A DNA stretch of 64,000 nucleotides from the NCBI GenBank assembly GCA_905221605.1, contig CAJNDS010001112.1, positions 1,960,972 to 2,024,971 on the forward strand, read 5' to 3'. Made by a program: the position numbers and the translations under genes. Source of the stretch: Symbiodinium natans (taxonomy: Eukaryota; Sar; Dinophyceae; Suessiales; Symbiodiniaceae). Below, piece after piece: positions 60,866 to 64,000 of the stretch (the stretch's first letter is position 1; every line of letters starts with the position of its first letter). The notes under the pieces were generated by a model. It did no database searches. It was given only the letters and a program-made list of their open reading frames with translations, and was not told the DNA's origin.

Positions 60866-60925
60866 TTTGGCTGCGGGGGGGCGAGGGGGTTTCTATGTTG
60901 TTCTGCAGGTGCAACCTTTCTAGCC

Positions 60926-61020
60926 CCAAGGGTCCATGTACCTCGATAGTATATACACCTGAGCCCTGAAGCTACCTTAAGGTCCCAAGTGTATACTATG
61001 CAGGTGCAGGGAGCCTCAGG
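60926..61020. mobile_element. Inverted-repeat element, family B
   Basis: Arms AAGGGTCCATGTACCTCGAT and CAGGTGCAGGGAGCCTCAGGG, inner TATATACACCTGAGCCC and TCCCAAGTGTATACTA. Confidence 0.82.
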
Positions 61021-61129
61021 GTACAGGAATGTAAGCCAAGGAAAGATGGCACCTTACGCTTGCCTTGACAAAAGGTCTAGCCATGGTTCGTCATGTTACG
61101 AGCTACTGCGAGCACTCGTAACTGCTCAT

Positions 61130-61220
61130 ATACATGTATATATTTAATATTTCTATATATATATATATATATCTGTATATATATACACGTATATATATAT
61201 ATGTATATACACATACGTGA
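61130..61220. repeat. AT microsatellite
   Basis: TATATA and TATACAC tracts; Tyr/Ile-rich frame at 61093-61314 is an artefact here. A possible exon (PNPSMSSAGSAPAVQ) follows the CAG at 61241. Confidence 0.8.
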
Positions 61221-61384
61221 TAACGCAACTGCTCGTCCGTGCAGGCCCCCGAACCCTTCTATGAGTAGCGCCGGCTCTGCACCTGCAGTTCAGGTTCTAG
61301 GGTTTAGGGTTTAGGGATTTGGGTTGCCCTTCCAATCCTTTCTATACTTTCTTCCATTCAAGGATGGTACCTAGAACTACGAAT

Positions 61385-61487
61385 TGTTCAAGAAGTCAGG
61401 GAAATAAAAACATTCTTCCTTATTAAGGTTAATATAGGGATTATTTACAAACAAAGAATCTTTGAGGGTTCTTAAGCAAACAGTAGA
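61385..61487. mobile_element. Inverted-repeat element, family G
   Basis: TTGTTCAAGAAGTCAGGG, CATTCTTCCTTATTAAGG, TTTGAGGGTTCTTAAGCAAA. Confidence 0.72.
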
Positions 61488-61844
61488 GAAGGGGACCCCA
61501 AGCTTGCAGCTACCCTCGTCTGCTTGCCACGAGCTTAGGCTACTGAAAAGGCTGGCCACTGGGACCATGATGACAGATGGGACTCTCGATCGCAAGTACC
61601 CCCCCAATGCCCGTGGCTTCTGGGTGCCCCCGTAGTTGATCCTTATCAGAAAGGGCATGGAATGTAGGGCCCCCGCACAGTATGTTGATACATCCGCATC
61701 TTGACCTCTGCATTGTGCGAATGCCGGATCTGTGAAGCACTTGCTGGGGTGCGCAACCAAGAATGCACAACCATGTTCCTGTGACTCCAAGCTCCTACAC
61801 TATAGCAGGTTCTAACCCTCCAAATGTGTGCGGGGTTTCCGAAA

Positions 61845-61950
61845 TCAGGCGTACCTTATTGGGCTCCTTATTCTAAAGGAATCCTGCTATTTGGGGGGTC
61901 TACTGTACATCGGGGGTCCCTTATTTTCGTATAAGGGCTCAGAGTCCCCC
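61845..61950. repeat. Family M-like repeat
   Basis: CAGGCGTACCTTATTGGGCT, AAAGGAATCCTGCTATTTGG, GGGTCCCTTATTTTCG. Confidence 0.45.
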
Positions 61951-61988
61951 AAAAAGGCAGGTGGCAAATGAAGCCCCATGTTCGCAGG

Positions 61989-62063
61989 CACTCCGGGGCA
62001 GCCACGCGGGTGCCCGCACGCGTATGTTTGCGCCCGCGCCACACCATCTTGGGCGAGAACCCA
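61989..62063 (+). CDS. Candidate exon, unidentified
   Basis: GCAG then ALRGSHAGARTRMFAPAPHH and LGREP, high G/C third positions. Confidence 0.42.
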
Positions 62064-62489
62064 AAACCCTTTTTTTGGTCTAGAACTGAAAAAAAAGGCT
62101 ATTCTAGGCTTTTGCGGTCACCTACAAAAAGGTAGATTTCGGGGAGTCAAGGTATCAAAGCCTTCCAAAGAAACCAAAAACAAACCCTAAGAACCCCTGA
62201 GCCCTAAACCCTGAAGCCTGAACTCCCCAACCGCCCCCCAAACCCCCCCCCCCCCCCCAAAAAAAAAAAAAATCACTCGCCTTGAGGAGGATGATGACTC
62301 TCGAAACCCCAGTACCCCAACCCCAACAACAGAGAAATGGAAAAACCATAAAGCTACTCCCTCCCTAAACCCTAAACCGCCCCCCTCTCCCCCCCCTCTC
62401 CCCCCCCACCCCTTCCAAAAAAAAAACATAAAGCTACTCCCTAAACCTTAGACCCTAAACTTCCCCCCCCCCCACCGCCCCCGCCCCTC

Positions 62490-62705
62490 CCTAAACCTAA
62501 ACCCTAAACCCTAACCCTAAACCCTAAACCCTAAACCCTAACCCTAAACCCTAAACCCTAAACCCTAAACCCTAAACCCTAAACCCTAAACCCTAACCCT
62601 AAACCCTAAACCCTAAACCCTAAACCCTAAACCCTAAACCCTAAACCTAAACCCAAAACCCTAAACCCTAAACCTAAACTAAAACCCCCTAAACCCTAAA
62701 CCCTA
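62490..62705. repeat. Telomeric CCCTAAA array
   Basis: About 30 units with CCCTAA and CCTAAA length variants; poly-C runs at 62463-62473 and 62706-62723. Confidence 0.96.
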
Positions 62706-62794
62706 CCCCCCCCCCCCCCCCCCCACCCCAGAAGAAAAATGAAGAACAGCTACACGAGCTGAAGCCCTAAACCCTAACCCCTAAACCCTAAACC

Positions 62795-62912
62795 CTAACC
62801 CCTGAGGAGGATGACGAATCCTCGAGGCGCAGCCGCAGCCTTGGCCCAGAGGGCCAGTGGCGCCACGACCGGTTCTCGGAGGTGTCTCTCCACGAGGCTG
62901 GGCGGCCACCGT
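62795..62912 (+). CDS. Internal exon, Ser/Arg and acidic, unidentified
   Basis: Frame EEDDESSRRSRSLGPEGQWR then HDRFSEVSLHEAGRPP, excellent codon bias. A similar start (GAGGAGGATGATGACTCTCGA) occurs at 62285, before the array. Confidence 0.58.
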
Positions 62913-62914
62913 GT

Positions 62915-63030
62915 AGGGTTTAGGGTTTAGGGTTTAGGGTTTAGGGGTTAGGGGTTAGGGTTTAGGGTTTAGGGTTAGGGTTTAGGGTTTAGGGTTTAGG
63001 GTTTAGGGTTTAGGGTTTAGGGTTTAGGGC
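62915..63030. repeat. Telomeric TTTAGGG array
   Basis: About 16 units with TTAGGG variants, mirror to the array at 62490 across the exon. Confidence 0.96.
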
Positions 63031-63203
63031 TTAGAGCCCTTCGGAAGCCCTGTAAAAGCCGCAAAGCCCAGATGCAAGACAGGATTGCAAGGAGTTTTGC
63101 AATATTTGGGCGGTTTTGAGTGGGGCAGCCCTAAACCCTCGAAACCCTGGACCCTAAACCCCTAAATTATTGGATGGATGTTTGGTGCTGGCAGAGGATG
63201 TGG

Positions 63204-63284
63204 GCTGCGAAGCTGTACACCCGTTGATGCCTCGTAATCGCCCTGCGAAGTGGATTCGCCCCAGCTGTGCAGGAGTGAAAAAAC
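63204..63284 (+). CDS. Internal exon, unidentified
   Basis: After GGCAG the frame reads EDVGCEAVHPLMPRNRPAKW and IRPSCAG. Possibly follows 62795-62912 in one gene. Confidence 0.45.
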
Positions 63285-63569
63285 ACCCTAAACCCCTAAA
63301 CCCCTGAACCCTAAAGCCTCTCTATGTCGCTTTCTCCTTGGTTGCCCTAAACCCTACACCCGAAGCCCGGCGCCCAAAAAAAGCCCGAAGCCCTACAACA
63401 TAGTAGGGTATCACCCCCCTAAATCAACGTCATAAGCCCCCAAAAGTACCCGGCAGATGGAGCCCCTGGTTGCTGTAAAAGCACCTGAAGACGACTCTTA
63501 GCCCACCCGCAGAAGAGCGAGGACGCAGGGTAGGCCCTTCTTCCCCTTTTTCAAGGGTCATTTAGGGTT

Positions 63570-63703
63570 TAGGGTTTAGGGTTGCCATACTAGCATTAGG
63601 GCGCAAGTATATACCATACAGGTACTTCACTAAACCCTAAGATTCCTAAAGCCCCAAAACCAAAACCCTAAACCCTTTACTTTGTAGGTGCATGGGCCTT
63701 TAG
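63570..63703. mobile_element. Diverged family B element
   Basis: Telomeric units lie at 63572-63593, with CAAGTATATACCATACAGGT and GTAGGTGCATGGGCCTTTAGG; arms weak. Confidence 0.5.
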
Positions 63704-63867
63704 GACGTCCCCTTAAAGCCTACGCCGGAGACTCGCGTGCAAGGCAGATCCCTGTAACTACGGGTTCCTTAGAATGAATCAATAATTCAATAGTAGCACA
63801 GGGTAACTACTATTTGGGGGCTCTGCATTTTGGATCCTCCCAGGGCCCTGAGGGCATCCGATAAATC

Positions 63868-63952
63868 CTCATATCGGGGTCGGAATGATTGCTAATCGTA
63901 TCCCCTTATGGTCCCTTTTTCAATATGCTATAGCAACCCCCAAAACCCTCTT
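63868..63952. repeat. Family N repeat
   Basis: CATATCGGGGTCGGAATGAT, CCTTATGGTCCC, AACCCCCAAAACCCTC; complement-like to 54330-54428. Confidence 0.55.
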
Positions 63953-64000
63953 CTAACTAGCCCTAAACCCTAAACCATCCTAAACCCTAAAGCCCTATTC

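Noticed and set aside
1-64000. A chromosome end (true telomere or subtelomere)
   Set aside because: TTTAGGG and CCCTAAA blocks occur in both orientations throughout, inside introns of ordinary genes, and no array is at the window edge with a consistent direction.
1-64000. Genomic spliced-leader relics, tRNA and rRNA genes
   Set aside because: I looked by eye for the dinoflagellate leader end (TTTTGGCTCAAG) and obvious RNA gene motifs and saw none; a proper search was not possible.

Overview
The window looks like nuclear DNA of a dinoflagellate. The reasons are: protein-coding sequence is cut into very short exons (27-130 nt) with G/C-rich third codon positions; introns end in AG but start with GC or GA far more often than GT; nearly all recognisable exons lie on one strand (+); one gene has a plastid-type leader; and the non-coding DNA is full of plant/alveolate-type telomere repeats (TTTAGGG/CCCTAAA) in both orientations plus many short inverted-repeat elements of the introner (intron-making, MITE-like) kind. 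Species cannot be decided from the sequence. No bacterial operon, rRNA, tRNA or CRISPR was recognised. Most long ORFs here are repeat artefacts; the real genes had to be read exon by exon across introns.

Layout. 0-5.2 kb: telomeric arrays, weak exon candidates, and a 1 kb palindromic satellite (3616-4660). 5.3-18.25 kb: a pyruvate kinase gene in at least 21 exons, from the TIGPAS motif to the C-terminal domain. 18.81-21.76 kb: a gene for an RCC1-like repeat protein (about ten repeats) with a possible ubiquitin-like N terminus. 23.4-38.1 kb: scattered exons of unidentified genes, mostly +, with one likely minus-strand gene at 34.2-34.7 kb. 38.52-39.50 kb: a complete three-exon gene for a conserved-looking plastid-targeted protein. 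40-46 kb: arrays and isolated exons. 46.48-47.06 kb: a small secreted-protein gene. 47.6-64 kb: exons of several unidentified + strand genes, ending in long telomeric arrays.

The repeats explain the gene structure. At least ten families of terminal-inverted-repeat elements (called A-N here) occur in 1-15 copies each, and several are, end to end, the introns of the genes above. At almost every resolved junction the first exon base after AG is G and matches the first intron base, as expected if the splice sites came from a target duplication. Telomeric arrays do the same: at 59978-60223 an array is flanked by a perfect 19-bp direct repeat, and removing one copy plus the array with a GC-AG intron restores an open, G/C-biased reading frame. 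Telomeric arrays also sit inside other inverted-repeat elements. The main discovery candidate is therefore that interstitial telomeric repeats act as, or ride inside, mobile introns.

Gene identities rest on motif recognition by eye; exon borders of unidentified genes are estimates.
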